From: Hordeum vulgare subsp. vulgare
Taxonomy: Eukaryota; Streptophyta; Magnoliopsida; Poales; Poaceae
NCBI RefSeq assembly: GCF_904849725.1
Contig: NC_058523.1
Coordinates: forward strand, 203,945,689 to 204,009,688
DNA length: 64,000 bases
Direction: 5' to 3'
The notes beneath the pieces are model-generated. The model ran no database searches, had not been told where the DNA came from, and saw nothing but the letters and a program-made list of their open reading frames with translations. A program made the position numbers and the translations under genes. Below, in pieces: positions 1-10,106 of this stretch. Position 1 is the stretch's first letter, and each line of letters opens with the position of its first letter.

Positions 1-293
1 TTGAGCTTGTGGCACACTGGTGGATCCCCTACCTGTGGTTCTTCTTCTAGTATTTTCTATTAATTCCAAAATAATTCTCCATAAAATTTTAGGTCATTTG
101 GAGCTCCGAAGAATAACAATTTTTGTTTTTTTTGCTTTTTCAGGTCCAGAATTCTGGCAGCCAACACTTTCGCTCTTCATATAGATCTTACATAATAAGA
201 GAGAAAATGCATTAGAATTGCATTATCGAGTGGAATATTAACCAAAAACATTGTAAATAATAGTAGGAAAACATGATGAAAATGGACGTATCA
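1..293 (-). mobile_element. Athila-like Gypsy LTR, 5' edge, continues left of window
   Basis: Read on the minus strand, the stretch ends at 293 with TGATACGTCCATTTT, the start of the LTR seen complete at 53341. The region around 150-230 also matches the reverse complement of about 53430-53490. No polypurine tract follows 293, so this should be the outer end of a 5' LTR whose element extends leftwards out of the window. It is diverged and no TSD can be checked. The family match is by eye. Confidence 0.7.
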
Positions 294-481
294 GGTTCCC
301 TATAAGAAAAATGGATATATAAAGTGTATGCTTCGTCATGGTTGCTCTCTCTAAGACTAGGTGGTGGTGGAGGGCCATATATATCCATCACAAAAATCTA
401 GCCATTACACGCTTTATGCACAACTCAGTGGAACCGATCAGAAATCTTGGAGGCACGAGTAGTGCAAAAGATTCGAACGCT
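294..481. other. Unassigned flank of the first CACTA element
   Basis: This 188-bp stretch lies between the reversed LTR edge and the CACTA terminus. No ORF or repeat is recognised. Removing the transposon joins it to 10829, so it is the left half of the DNA the CACTA element inserted into. Confidence 0.4.
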
Positions 482-1125
482 CACTACAAGAATTAGCTTC
501 TTTGTCGTCTGCCATCACAGACGACAAAGAGTATATCACAGACGGCAAAGAGTATATCACACACGACAAAGAATCTCACTGTCGGCAGAATTTCTGCGTG
601 AGCCTACGGCGGCATTGTAGCTTCTTTGTCGTCTGCCTCACCGAAGCGGACGGCAAAGAGCTTTGCCGTCAGCTTTCCATGAGAGCAGTCGGAAATATGT
701 CGAGACGGCAACCGGCAGGCGTTGCCTCCGTTAGGGGCTAACGGATGCTTTGCCGTCTGCCTCCCCTCTTCTGTGCCGTCTGCCTCCCCCCTCTTCTTTG
801 CCGTCTGCCTCTCCCTCCTCCTCCCCCCTCCTCTGTGTCGTCTGCCTCCTCCCTCTTCTTTGCCGTCTGCGTCCCCCCTCTTCTGTGCCGTCTGCCTCCC
901 CCTCTTCTTTGCCGTCAGCCTCCACCTCCTCCCCCTCCTCTGTGCCCTCTCCTTTGCCATATGCCCCTCCCTTGAAGCAGACGACAAAGATACTATATGG
1001 CCAGCTGCTGCTGCCCAGGTTGCACAGCTGGGCGCCACGTGGCACCTTTGCCGTCTGCTAGCTGATGGCAAAGGCCTTTGCCATCAGCTCGCAGACGGCA
1101 AAGAGCCTATATTGTTACATTTTTG
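482..1125. repeat. CACTA left terminus and subterminal repeats
   Basis: Short motifs such as TTTGCCGTCTGCC and their complement GACGGCAAAG recur in both orientations, many of them between 615 and 1110. In En/Spm-type elements such subterminal repeats bind an element-encoded protein, and here that role is inferred. The region is open in several frames only because of repeat composition. Confidence 0.85.
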
Positions 1126-1499
1126 TTTATTTTTCTATTTCACAGCACATATATATATATATATATAATTCATAGCACATATATGATAAATAGGTCACAA
1201 CACATCTATGATATACATATAAAGCTCATCAATGCCATTTGTTCATCAACGTACATCCCATATATCAAAAGAACCAACACATACAAAGTTTCATCCATAT
1301 ATACATACATATAGTTGCACATATATTGTTCATCCATATATACATATACATATAGTTCCACATTGTTCACCAACTCAAATAAAAACGGGAACTAAGGCAC
1401 TCCAATGCCAGCTTCCATGCATGTAGTACATCCAATCTGCAAAATGGGAATAAGAAAATCAGAAGAAGAAGAACAACAGCATATATATGAAAAATAAGC
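1126..1499. other. AT-rich non-coding part of the CACTA element
   Basis: A short (AT)n run lies near 1147-1168, and degenerate ATACATATA-type repeats continue to about 1370. There is no credible coding sequence. Confidence 0.6.
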
Positions 1500-4400
1500 T
1501 AAATTGAAGAAGAAAGAGAAGAAGCAAGAAGAGAACAAGGAGAATAAAAAAAGAAGGAGGAGGAGGAGGAGGAGGAGGAGGGGAAGGAGAAGGAGAAGGA
1601 GGATGAGAAGAAGAAAAAAGGAGAAGAGAAGAAGAAGGAGAAGAAGGAGGAGAAGAAGGCGGAGAGAAGAAGGAGGAGAAGGAGGGCTCCTTCTCCTCCT
1701 TCTCCTTCTTCTTCTCTTCTTCTCCTCCTCCTTCTTCTTCTTCTCCTTCTCCTTCTCCTTCTATTCTTCTTCTCTTCTTCTTATTCTTCCTTCTTTTCAT
1801 TTCTCCTCTTCTCCTCTTCTTGGAGCTAAAATAGCTAACTATGTGTTTTTGCAGCTAAATGGGCTAATTATGTCATTCTAGAGGAAAACAAGCTAAGTAT
1901 ATAATATTAATGAGCTAACCAAGGTTCTTATGCCATTTTGAGCTTATTATGTCTTTTAGGAGCTTAATTAGTCATTTTATTAAGCTAACCAAGGTTCTTA
2001 TGATGTTTTTACCTAACTAAGCTAATTATAACATTTTAAATGATAATTGGCTAAGTATGTCTTTGTTGGGGAAAATAAGCTAAGGAGGGAAGAAGGAAGA
2101 GAAGAAGAGTAGACGAAGGAGGTAAGAAGAAGGAGAATAAGGAGGGCTCCTTCTCCTCCTTCTCATGCTTCTCTTCTTCTTCTCCTCCTCCTCCTTCTCC
2201 TTCTCCTTCTCTTCTCTTTCTCTTCTTCTTTTTGTTCTTCCTTTTCATTTCTCCTCTTCTCCTCTTCTTGGAGCTAAAATACCTAACTATGTCATTATAG
2301 AGGAAAACAAGCTAAGTATATAATATTAATGAGCTAACCAAGGTTCTTATGCCATTTTGAGCTTATAATGTCTTTTTGGAGCTAAATTGGCTAATTACGT
2401 CATTGTTGGGGAAATTAAGGCAAGGAGAATATGAAAGAGGAGAAGAAAGAGGAGGAGGAGGAGAAGAAGAAGAAATAAAGAAGAAGGAGGAGATGGAGGA
2501 GGAGGAGAAGGACTAGAAGGTCCTTGGCCTTCTCCTCCTTCTCCTCCTCCTCCTCCTCCTCCTTCTCCTTCTTCTCTTCTTCTTCTTCTTTCTTTTCATT
2601 TTTCCTATTTCTTCTCCTCTTCTCCTGTTCTTGGAGCTAAATTATCTAACTATGTCTTTTTTGAGCTAAATGGGCTAATTATCCCATTTTAGAGGAAAAC
2701 AAGCTAAGTATATAATATTAATGAGCTAACCAAGGTTCTTATGCCATTTTGAGGTTATTATGGCATTTTGGAGCTAAATGGGCTAATTATGTCATTGTTG
2801 GGGAAATTAAGGCAAGGAGAATATGAAAGAGGAGAAGAAAGAGGAGGAGGAGGAGAAGAAGAAGAAATAAAGAATAAGGAGGAGAAGGAGGAGGAGGAGG
2901 AGAAGGACTAGCAGGTCCTTGGCCTTCTCCTCCTTCTCCTTCTCCTCCTCCTCATCCTCCTTCTCCTTCTTCTCCTCCTCCTTCTTCTCTTTCTCCTTCT
3001 CTTCTCTTTATCTTCTTCTTTTTGTTCTCCCTTTTCATTTCTCCTTTCTCCTCTTCTTGGAGTTAAATAACTAACTATGTCATTATACAGGAAAACAAGC
3101 TAAGTATATAATATTAATGAGCTAACCAAGGTTCTTATGCCATTTTGAGCTTATAATGTCCTTTTGGAGCTAAATTGGCTAATTATGTCATTGTTGGGGA
3201 AATTAAGGCAAGGAGAATATGAAAGAGGAGAATAAAGAGGAGGAGGAGGAGAAGAAGAAGAAATAAACAAGAAGGAGGAGAAGGAGGAGGATGAGGAGAA
3301 GGACTAGAAGGTCCTTGGCCTTCTCCTCCTCCTCCTCCTCCTTATTCTTCTTCTCTTCTTCTTCTTCTTCTTCTTTCTTTTCATTTTTCCTATTTATTCT
3401 CCTCTTCTCCTCTTCTTGGAGCTAAAATAGCTAACTATGTATTTTTGGAGCTAAATGGGCTAATTATCCCATTTTAGAGGAAAACAAGCTGAGTATATAA
3501 TATTAATGAGCTAACTAAGGTTCTTATGCCATTTTGAGGTTATTATGGCATTTTGTAGCTAAATGGGCTAATTATGTCATTGTTGGGGAAATTAAGGCAA
3601 GGAGAATATGAAAGAGGAGAAGAAAGAGGAGGAGTAGGAGAAGAAGAAGAAATAAAGAAGAAGGAGGAGAAGGAGGAGGAGGAGGAGAAGGACTAGAAGG
3701 TCCTTGGCCTTCTCCTCTTTCTCCTCCTCCTCCTCCTCCTTCTCCTTCTTCTCCTCCTCCTTCTTCTCCTTCTCCTTATGTTCTCTTTCTCTTCTTCTTT
3801 TTGTTCTTCCTTTTCATTTATCCTCTTCTCGTCTTCTTGGATCTAAATTAGCTAACTATGTCATTATAGAGGAAAACAAGCTAAGTATATAATATTAATG
3901 AGCTAACCAAGGTTCTTATGCCATTTTGAGCTTATAATGTCTTTTTGGAGCTAAATTGGCTAATTATGTCATTGTTGGGGAAATTAAGGTAAGGAGAATA
4001 TGAAGAGGAGAAGAAAGAGGAGGAGGAGGAGAAGAAGAAGAAATAAAAAAGGAGGAGAAGGAGGAGGAGGAGGAGAAGGACTAGAAGGTCCTGGGCCTTC
4101 TCCTCCTCCTCCTCCTCCTCATCCTCCTCCTTCTCCTTCTCTTCTTCTTCTTCTTCTTCTTACTTTTTATTTTCCTATTTCTTCTCCTCTTCTCCTCTTC
4201 TTGGAGCTAAATTAGCTAACTATGTCTTTTTGGAGCTAAATGGGCTAATTATCCCATTTTAGAGGAAAACAAGCTGAGTATATAATATTAATGAGCTAAC
4301 CAAGGTTCTTATGCCATTTTGAGGTTATTATGGCATTTTGGAGCTAAATGGGATAATTATGTCATTGTTGGGGAAATCAAGGCAAGGAGAATATGAAAGA

Positions 4401-5386
4401 GGAGAAGAAACAGGAGGAGGAGGAGAAGAAGAAGAAATAAAGAAGAAGGAGGAGAAGGAGGAGGAGGAGGAGAAGGACTAGAAGGTCCTTGGCCTTCTCC
4501 TCCTTCTCCTCCTCCTCCTCCTCCTTCTCCTTCTTCTCCTCCTCCTTCTTCTCCTTCTCATTCTCTTCTATTTCTCTTCTTCTTTTTCTTCTTCCTTTTC
4601 ATTTATCCTATTCTCTTCTTCTTGGATCTAAGTTAGCTAACTATGTCATTATAGAGGAAAACAAGCTAAGTATATAATATTAATGAGCTAACCAAGGTTC
4701 TTATGCCATTTTGAGCTTATAATGTCTTTTTGGAGCTAAATTGGCTAATTATGTCATTGTTGGGGAAATTAAGGCAAGGAGAATATGAAAGAGGAGAAGA
4801 AAGATGAGGAGGAGGAGAAGAACAAGAAATAAAGAAGAATGAGGAGAAGGAGGAGGAGGAGGAGAAGGACTAGAAGGTCCTTGGCCTTCTCCTCCTTCTC
4901 CTCCTCCTCCTCCTCCTCCTCCTCCTTCTTCTCTTCTTCTTCTTCTTCTTCTTCTTATTCTTTCTTTTCATTTTTCCTATTTCTTCTCCTCTTCTCCTCT
5001 TCTTGGAGCTAAATTAGCTAACTATGTCTTTTTGGAGCTAAATGGGCTAATTATCACATTTTAGAGGGAAACAAGCTAAGTCTATCATATTAATGAGCTA
5101 ACCAAGGTTCTTATGCCATTTTGAGGTTATTATGGCATTTTGGAGCTAAATGGGCTAATTATGTCATTGTTGGGGAAATTAAGGCAAGGAGAATACGAAA
5201 GAGGAGAATAAAGAGGAGGAGGAGGAGAAGAAGAAGAAATAAAGAAGAAGGAGGAGAAGGAGGAGGAGGAGGAGAAGGACTAGAAGGTCCTTGGCCTTCT
5301 CCTCCTCCTCCTTCTCCTCCTCCTTCTTCTCCTTCTGCTTCTCTTATCTTTCTCTTCTTCTTTTTGTTCTTCCTTTTCATTTCTCG
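1500..5386. repeat. Satellite-like tandem array with alternating ~392-bp units
   Basis: The anchor TTGTTGGGGAAA recurs near 2059, 2401, 2792, 3189, 3579, 3970, 4362, 4756 and 5164, giving a unit of about 392 bp. Each unit has a GA-rich block, a short palindromic core with AAGGACTAGAAGGTCCTT, a CT-rich block and an AT-rich spacer with GAGCTAACCAAGG. Two spacer types alternate: A has GAGCTTATAATGTC before the anchor and B has GAGGTTATTATGGC. The order is A B A B A B A B from 2401 to 5164, so the true period is about 785 bp. Units before 2401 are more diverged. The array ends abruptly at about 5386 inside the transposase 3' exon. Confidence 0.9.
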
Positions 5387-5568
5387 ATAATACCTTCGCC
5401 GATAGCAGAGACACCACAATTTGTAGATTTCCGGTCGGGCATAGATAGCTCTTTGCCAAAGGTACGAAAGAGATACCCGTTGATGTTGTATTTCTCAAAT
5501 GAACGGACCTTATAGTCAAAACCATTAGCGACTTGTCTCAATTCGGCGTCCATAGACTCTAAATTAGC
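5377..5568 (-). CDS. Transposase exon 3, truncated by the array
   Basis: After the acceptor TTGTAG the frame reads ANLESMDAELRQVANGFDYK and, near its end, KSTNCGVSAIGEG. This is the conserved linker that normally leads into DUF4216. At about 5386 the sequence switches to the array's CT-rich block, which supplies a TGA at 5379-5377. The gene end was therefore replaced by repeat DNA, through deletion or recombination between array copies, or the array grew into it. Confidence 0.75.
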   Translation of the reverse strand, partial: ANLESMDAELRQVANGFDYKVRSFEKYNINGYLFRTFGKELSMPDRKSTNCGVSAIGEGIIEK

Positions 5569-5648
5569 CTACAAGTTTAATACGAAACAATTGTTGCATT
5601 AGCCGCAAGTTAGACCAAGAAATGAAATGGTCCATTATTGATAATTAC

Positions 5649-5769
5649 CGTTTGTTTGAACCAAGAGATGAAACCAGGATAGCCGCCTCGTGTCTTTGAC
5701 AGAAGCTCATACTCTTCGATGGAATCATATTCGATCACCGCTCCATCCGAGAATTTGGCGACGTAACGA
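5649..5769 (-). CDS. Transposase exon 2
   Basis: This 121-bp exon is bounded by acceptor TTTCAAACAG and donor GTAATT. It completes the split codon from exon 1 and reads YVAKFSDGAVIEYDSIEEYE, then ends with SWFKQT on a codon boundary. The frame is open throughout. The introns are short: about 73 bp before it and about 80 bp after it. Confidence 0.72.
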
Positions 5770-5842
5770 CTGTTTGAAATATCCGGGAATAAGAGCAGTT
5801 CAAAGGAATTAGAAGTTACGGGAAAATGTGCCGAGAACTCAC

Positions 5843-7572
5843 TTGATGTACGGTCGCACTTCTGTTAGGTTGTTGAAGATATACAACGAAATGTTCCGCC
5901 ATTCTTCGACATCCAACGTTATTGGTTTCGAAGCACCGGCCGGTGCGAGCTTCCCTTTGAATAGGCTGAGGTTGGACCCACCTTTTTTAGGGTCTGCATC
6001 ATTGTGCCAAGGCTTTGGATTATGCAAATGATGATTTTTGGCTTCGTAGTGTGTTGTCACAAAGTTTGCCACCTCCTCAGTAATGAATGCCTCAGCCATC
6101 GATGCTTCAATTCTACGCTTATTTTTACATTTAGCTCGAAGGGTCTTCTGCATCCTCTCAGTTGCATAGCACCAACGATCTTGCACGGGCCCACCCAATC
6201 TTGCCTCGGGCGGTAGATGTAAAATCAAATGCTGTATTGGATTAAAGAAGCCCGGTGGAAAGATCTTCTCTAACTTGCACAACAACTCCGATGCAAACTC
6301 ATCCATATCTTCTACCATGCCAGGCGACAATTCTTTCGCACAAAGAACACGGAAGAAATAGCCCAGCTCCGCCAGTACTAGCCATTCATCCTCAGGAATA
6401 AAGCCACGTAACATCACCAGCATTACCCGCTCTAGCCATATGTGCCAATCATGACTCTTGAGACCAAAGATTTTTAATTTTTCAAGACTCACTCCCCTCT
6501 TTAGATTCGCTGCATACCCATCGGAGAACATCAAGTGCATTTTGACCCACAAGATAATTTCCCTCATAGTTGGCCTTTCAAGACTGAACCAGGCCTTTGG
6601 CTTCGACCACTTCTGCTTTCCTTTGCCTTCTCGCATGTTTTGTAACGGTGTATTACATAGTGTCTCTTGATCGACTCTATCCTTAGTATTATCCTTTGTC
6701 TTCCCATCTATGTCGAACAATGTACCAAAAATAGTCTCTTTGATATTCTTTTCAGTGTGCATCATGTCGATATTGTGTGGAAGAAGGAGGTCTTTGAAGT
6801 AAGGCAGATCCCAGAAGCATGGCTTGTGAGTCCAGGCGTGTTTTGAATTATACCCCTTGAAATACCCTGGATGCTCTGGATCAGGCTCGAGTGTGTTTAA
6901 CTGATCTAGGATCTGTTGGCCTGTCAATGCAGGTGGTGCCAAGTTTTTGACAACTTTACCTTTGGTAAAGTTCTTCTTGTCTTTTCTGAACTGATGGTCA
7001 GGATCCAGGAACTGTCTATGCAAGTCAAAGCAAGAATACTTCCGACCCTCCTGCAACCAATGAAATTGAAGAGCTGCCTTGCATTGGGGGCACGGGAACC
7101 TTCCATGCACACACCATCCAGAGAATAGTGCATACGTCGGCAAGTCATGCATAGAGTACATGTACCACACATGCATTTTGAAGTTTTGTTTTCTAGTGGC
7201 ATCGTATGTCTTGACCCCATTATCCCAAGCGTCTTCCAATTCATCCTTAAGCGGCTGCAGGTACACATTCATATTCTTCCCTGGATAATTGGGCCCTGGA
7301 ATTATCAACGTCAGAAATATGTTCTTTCTTAGCATAATCTGTCCCAGGGGGAGATTGAGTGGAATGACAAATACAGGCCAACAACTATATTTGGTTGCCT
7401 TCATGCCGAAGGGATTAAAACCATCCGTGGCGATGCAGACTAGAGGATTCCTTGGATCTGCCGCTTTATCCTGATGCAATCCATCGAAATGTTTCCACGC
7501 TTCCCCTTCCAATGTGTGTACCACCATCTTATTCCCATCCGCATCTAGTTCGGTTCTTTTGCCCAATTTGTG
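5843..7572 (-). CDS. Transposase core and DUF4218-like region
   Basis: This is the same frame as the N-terminal part, after the TAG. The first 300 or so residues match the transposase_21/TNP2 family by eye, with LEGEAWKHFD, CIATDGFNPFG, IPGPNYPGKNMNVYLQPL and GWCVHGRFPCPQCK. Residues about 340-500 look like DUF4218, with KSHDWHIWLERV and LHLPPEARLGGPVQDRWCY. The exon ends at 5843 with donor GTGAGT; reading on gives an immediate stop at 5841-5839. No further stop is seen inside. I recognise the family but cannot name the exact catalytic residues with confidence. Confidence 0.87.
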
Positions 7573-8394
7573 CTATGTCATCTGTCTGGTTGTTTCTTCG
7601 ACCATGAAAAGATGTTGAAGTCTTGGTACGATTGGCATATACCGAAGAACACTAACTGCGATTTTGGTCTGCCTCTTCCCACCCATACCGTTGTCTACCA
7701 CAAGATACCTGCAAGACTCGCAATTAAGACAATAGTCCAAGTGTGCGTACTCCTTACTAAATAAGACACATCCTTTCTCACATGCATCTATCTTCTCATA
7801 GGGCATCTTAAGTACACGAAGTATTTTGTCCGACTGGTACATGTTTGCAGGCATGACATGGCCTTTGGGTAGGAAGCGTCCAAATAGTGTCATCATCGCG
7901 TCGTAGCATTCTCTTCCCAAGTTGAACTGAGCCTTGAGAGCCATTACTTGTGCAATTGCATCCAGCTGACAGAGCTCAGTGTGCTCATTGAGAGGACGTT
8001 TTGAAGACTCCAACATTTCATGAAAGGCCTTTGCAAATTCCTCCATCTCATCTTCCGAATCCCGAGCATCATCAAAGTCTTGCACCATGTCTTCGATCCC
8101 GGTACCATGCTCGTCCGTGCGACAACGGACCACCTCAACTCTTGTGCGTTGTATAGACTCACCATGAAATGTCCACACCGTACAATTAGGCTTAAAACCC
8201 CTCCTCTGCAGGTGTTTAATCATTACAGCCTCTGTCATCTTTTTATAGTTGTCGCATCCAGGACAGGGGCAATAGTTTCTTTCCTGGCCATTTGCGAATG
8301 CGGCTTTCACAAATTCATTTGTTTTTACAAACCATTCTTTCGTCATCTCTTTCTGACTAGGGTGACCGGTATACATCCACGCACGATCACTCAT
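7573..8394 (-). CDS. Transposase N-terminal part (Transpos_assoc-like)
   Basis: This 273-residue ORF begins MSDRAWMYTGHPSQKE, a typical start for TNP2 proteins, at the ATG at 8394-8392. Residues about 30-75 hold the Transpos_assoc-like segment with CPCPGCDN, a probable zinc-binding motif. A second cysteine cluster, CLNCESC, lies near residue 230. The frame stops at a single TAG (7575-7573) and then continues without shift into the transposase core, so this is one gene with a nonsense mutation and not two genes. The segment between about residues 85 and 140 is acidic. Confidence 0.85.
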   Translation of the reverse strand: MSDRAWMYTGHPSQKEMTKEWFVKTNEFVKAAFANGQERNYCPCPGCDNYKKMTEAVMIKHLQRRGFKPNCTVWTFHGESIQRTRVEVVRCRTDEHGTGIEDMVQDFDDARDSEDEMEEFAKAFHEMLESSKRPLNEHTELCQLDAIAQVMALKAQFNLGRECYDAMMTLFGRFLPKGHVMPANMYQSDKILRVLKMPYEKIDACEKGCVLFSKEYAHLDYCLNCESCRYLVVDNGMGGKRQTKIAVSVLRYMPIVPRLQHLFMVEETTRQMT

Positions 8395-8519
8395 CTTGCC
8401 TAGCTACTAAAGACATAAGAAATATATTTATATATAGTTTAGCATTTATATTCATCGGTTAATCAGGTTCGCCATTTTTATTACGTCCAGGCAACCTACA
8501 CGCTAATAGGTAAAGATAG

Positions 8520-8750
8520 GTCCTAATCCACCCGAGTATGTGTAGATTGGGTTCGTTTTCCCATGCTCTGCTCGGATCCAACGCAAAATTTCGGCAGCAC
8601 CACCCCGCTGTTCTCCTGATACACGTCTCCGCAATAAACAGAGAGGATCTGCATCCGGAGAACAACAGGGAGGCACTGACGAAATTCCGCATCGGATCCA
8701 GAGAACAACATACGTGAAAACGAACCCAATCTACACATACTCGGGCTATC
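8520..8750. repeat. Long foldback upstream of the transposase gene
   Basis: Positions 8531-8560 and 8716-8745 are a perfect 30-bp inverted repeat. The inner sequence also pairs imperfectly: CTCGGATCC near 8575 with GGATCCAGAG near 8695, and GCTGTTCTCCTG near 8610 with GGAGAACAACAG near 8660. The loop falls around 8632. The whole 230 bp could form one hairpin in the presumed promoter or 5' leader of the transposase gene. Confidence 0.85.
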
Positions 8751-9069
8751 CATGGATAATGTTGGACAATTCGAAAGGATAGCGGTTATAAATATGCAAA
8801 GACATGCATATTTATAGATGTCGCTCTTTCGAACGGGAGACGCATACTGGTCAAGCATACTGATAAATTAATTTAATTACCTAAATCTAGAAAGTTTCAT
8901 CCGGAAACCGAGCAACAGTAAATGAAGGGGCGGGGAGGAGATGAAATTTGTACTGACCCACGAATGCAGGGGCGGAGCTCGTACAACGCACGTGGATGTC
9001 TTCGCACAGCAGACCTCACAGCGACGAGACAACTATCACATGTAAATCCACCCGATCAACACAAATATT
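8751..9069. other. Region between the foldback and the displaced repeat unit
   Basis: No credible ORF is present. This is probably the upstream flank of the transposase gene. Apart from the TATA palindrome at 8785-8816 I recognise nothing in it. Confidence 0.4.
8785..8816 (-). promoter_or_regulatory. Candidate TATA box for the transposase gene, within a short palindrome
   Basis: On the minus strand TATAAATA lies at 8816-8809, about 415 bp upstream of the transposase ATG. It sits in a near-palindrome (TTATAAATATGC ... GCATATTTATAG), so a TATA motif faces both directions. Transcription from here would run through the foldback. The assignment rests on motif and position only. Confidence 0.35.
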
Positions 9070-9510
9070 CTAATCATGTCATTTTAGAGGAAAACAAGTT
9101 AAGAATATAATATTCATGAGCTAACCAAGGTTGTTATGCCATTTTGTAGCTAAATGGGCTAATTATCTCATTGTTGGGGAAAATAAGGTAAGGAGAATAA
9201 GATAGATGAGAAGAAAGAGGAGGAGGAGAAGAAGAAGAAGAAATCAAGAAGAAGGAGAAGGACGAGGAGGAGAAGAAGGAGGTGAAGAAGGAGAAGGAGG
9301 AGAAGGTATTCTTCTTCTCTTCTTCTCTTCTTCTTCTCTTCTTCTTTTCTTCTTCTTTTCTTCTTCTCCTTCTTATTTTTGTCTTCTCCTCCTCCTCCTC
9401 CTCCTCTTCTTCTTCTTATTCTTCTTCTTCTTCTTCTTCTTCTTCTTCTTCTTCTTCTTCTTCTCCTCCTCCTCCTCCTCCTCCTCTTCTTCTTCCTATT
9501 CTTTCTATTA
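9070..9510. repeat. Displaced copy of the array unit, then GA and CT microsatellite
   Basis: Positions 9073-9190 match the array spacer (GAGGAAAACAAGTTAAG, GAGCTAACCAAGG, TTGTTGGGGAAAA) in the same orientation as the main array. A GA-rich block (9205-9300) and a CT-rich block with (TTC)n (9300-9500) follow. The transposase gene therefore sits between two parts of the same repeat family. Confidence 0.82.
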
Positions 9511-9655
9511 AGCTAACTAACTAACTAACCTAACTAACCAAGCTAACTAAACCTATCGCTAAACCTAGATAGCACTAAACAACAAAAAAATAACAAAAAC
9601 ATAATCTACCACTAAGTAACTAAAAAAGAATCTAGCTAACTAACTTCTCCTTCTT
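9511..9655. other. CTAACTAAC-rich non-coding spacer
   Basis: Short, irregular CTAACTAAC and ACTAAAC words occur, with no ORF. A similar stretch recurs at 9946-10090. They resemble plant telomere repeats only loosely. Confidence 0.6.
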
Positions 9656-9945
9656 ATTTTTTTCTTATTCTCTTCTTCTCTTCTTCTTTACTTCTTCTCC
9701 TTCTTTTTTTTCTTCTCTTCTTCTTCTTCTTCTTATTTTTCTTCTTCTTCTTCTTGTCCTTCTTATTTTTTTCTTCTCCTCCTCTTCTTCTTCTTCTTCT
9801 TCTTCTTCTTCTTCTTCTTCTTCTTCTTCTTCTTCTTCTTCTTCTTCTTTTTCTTTTCCTCCTCCTCCTCCTCCTACTCCTCTTCTTCTCCTCTTCTCGT
9901 CGTCCTCCTCCTCCTCTTCTCCTCTTCTCCTCCTCCACCTAACTA
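9656..9945. repeat. (TTC)n / (TCC)n microsatellite
   Basis: This is an almost pure CT tract on the plus strand with long TTC runs at 9785-9850. The open frames across it encode only Leu/Ser or Arg/Lys repeats. Confidence 0.9.
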
Positions 9946-10106
9946 ACCAAGCTAACTAACTAACCTAACTAATTTAACAAGCTACCACTAATTAACAAAA
10001 CAAAATATACCACTAAACTACCTACTAAATCTACCAACTAACTAAATCTAGCACTAAAACTACTAACAATAACAACTACTAAAACTACTAAAACTACTAA
10101 AAAATA

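Larger units (their letters stand above)
5377..8394 (-). pseudogene. TNP2-type CACTA transposase gene, broken
   Basis: The gene has a first exon 8394-5843 and two more exons, 5769-5649 and 5568-5377. In order it encodes a Transpos_assoc-like N-terminus, a transposase_21 (TNP2) core and a DUF4218-like region, followed by the start of the segment that precedes DUF4216. The protein would cut and move CACTA ends in the nucleus. Two lesions stand out. An in-frame TAG lies at 7573-7575, where the family normally has a tryptophan codon. The coding sequence also runs into the repeat array at about 5386, so the DUF4216 part is missing. Splice signals are canonical: donor GTGAGT (5842-5837), acceptor CAG before 5769, donor GTAATT after 5649, acceptor TAG before 5568. 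Confidence 0.88.

Noticed and set aside
604..1168. Five overlapping open frames of 76-155 residues
   Set aside because: They are direct translations of the CACTA subterminal TTTGCCGTCTGC repeats, with no protein family.
1459..2248. Overlapping Arg/Lys/Glu-rich and Ser/Leu/Pro-rich open frames on both strands
   Set aside because: They lie in GA/CT tracts that contain no stop codons by composition. Both strands are open at once and nothing is conserved at the protein level.
1500..5386. CRISPR-like array
   Set aside because: Units are ~392 bp with no short repeat/spacer structure, and the context is a plant transposon.
9206..9942. Frames of poly-Leu, poly-Arg and poly-Ser
   Set aside because: They are translations of (TTC)n and (TCC)n microsatellites.
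9511..10090. Telomere-like CCTAAC / CTAACTAAC words
   Set aside because: The words are irregular and not CCCTAAA repeats. They are common in CACTA interiors and do not indicate a telomere.
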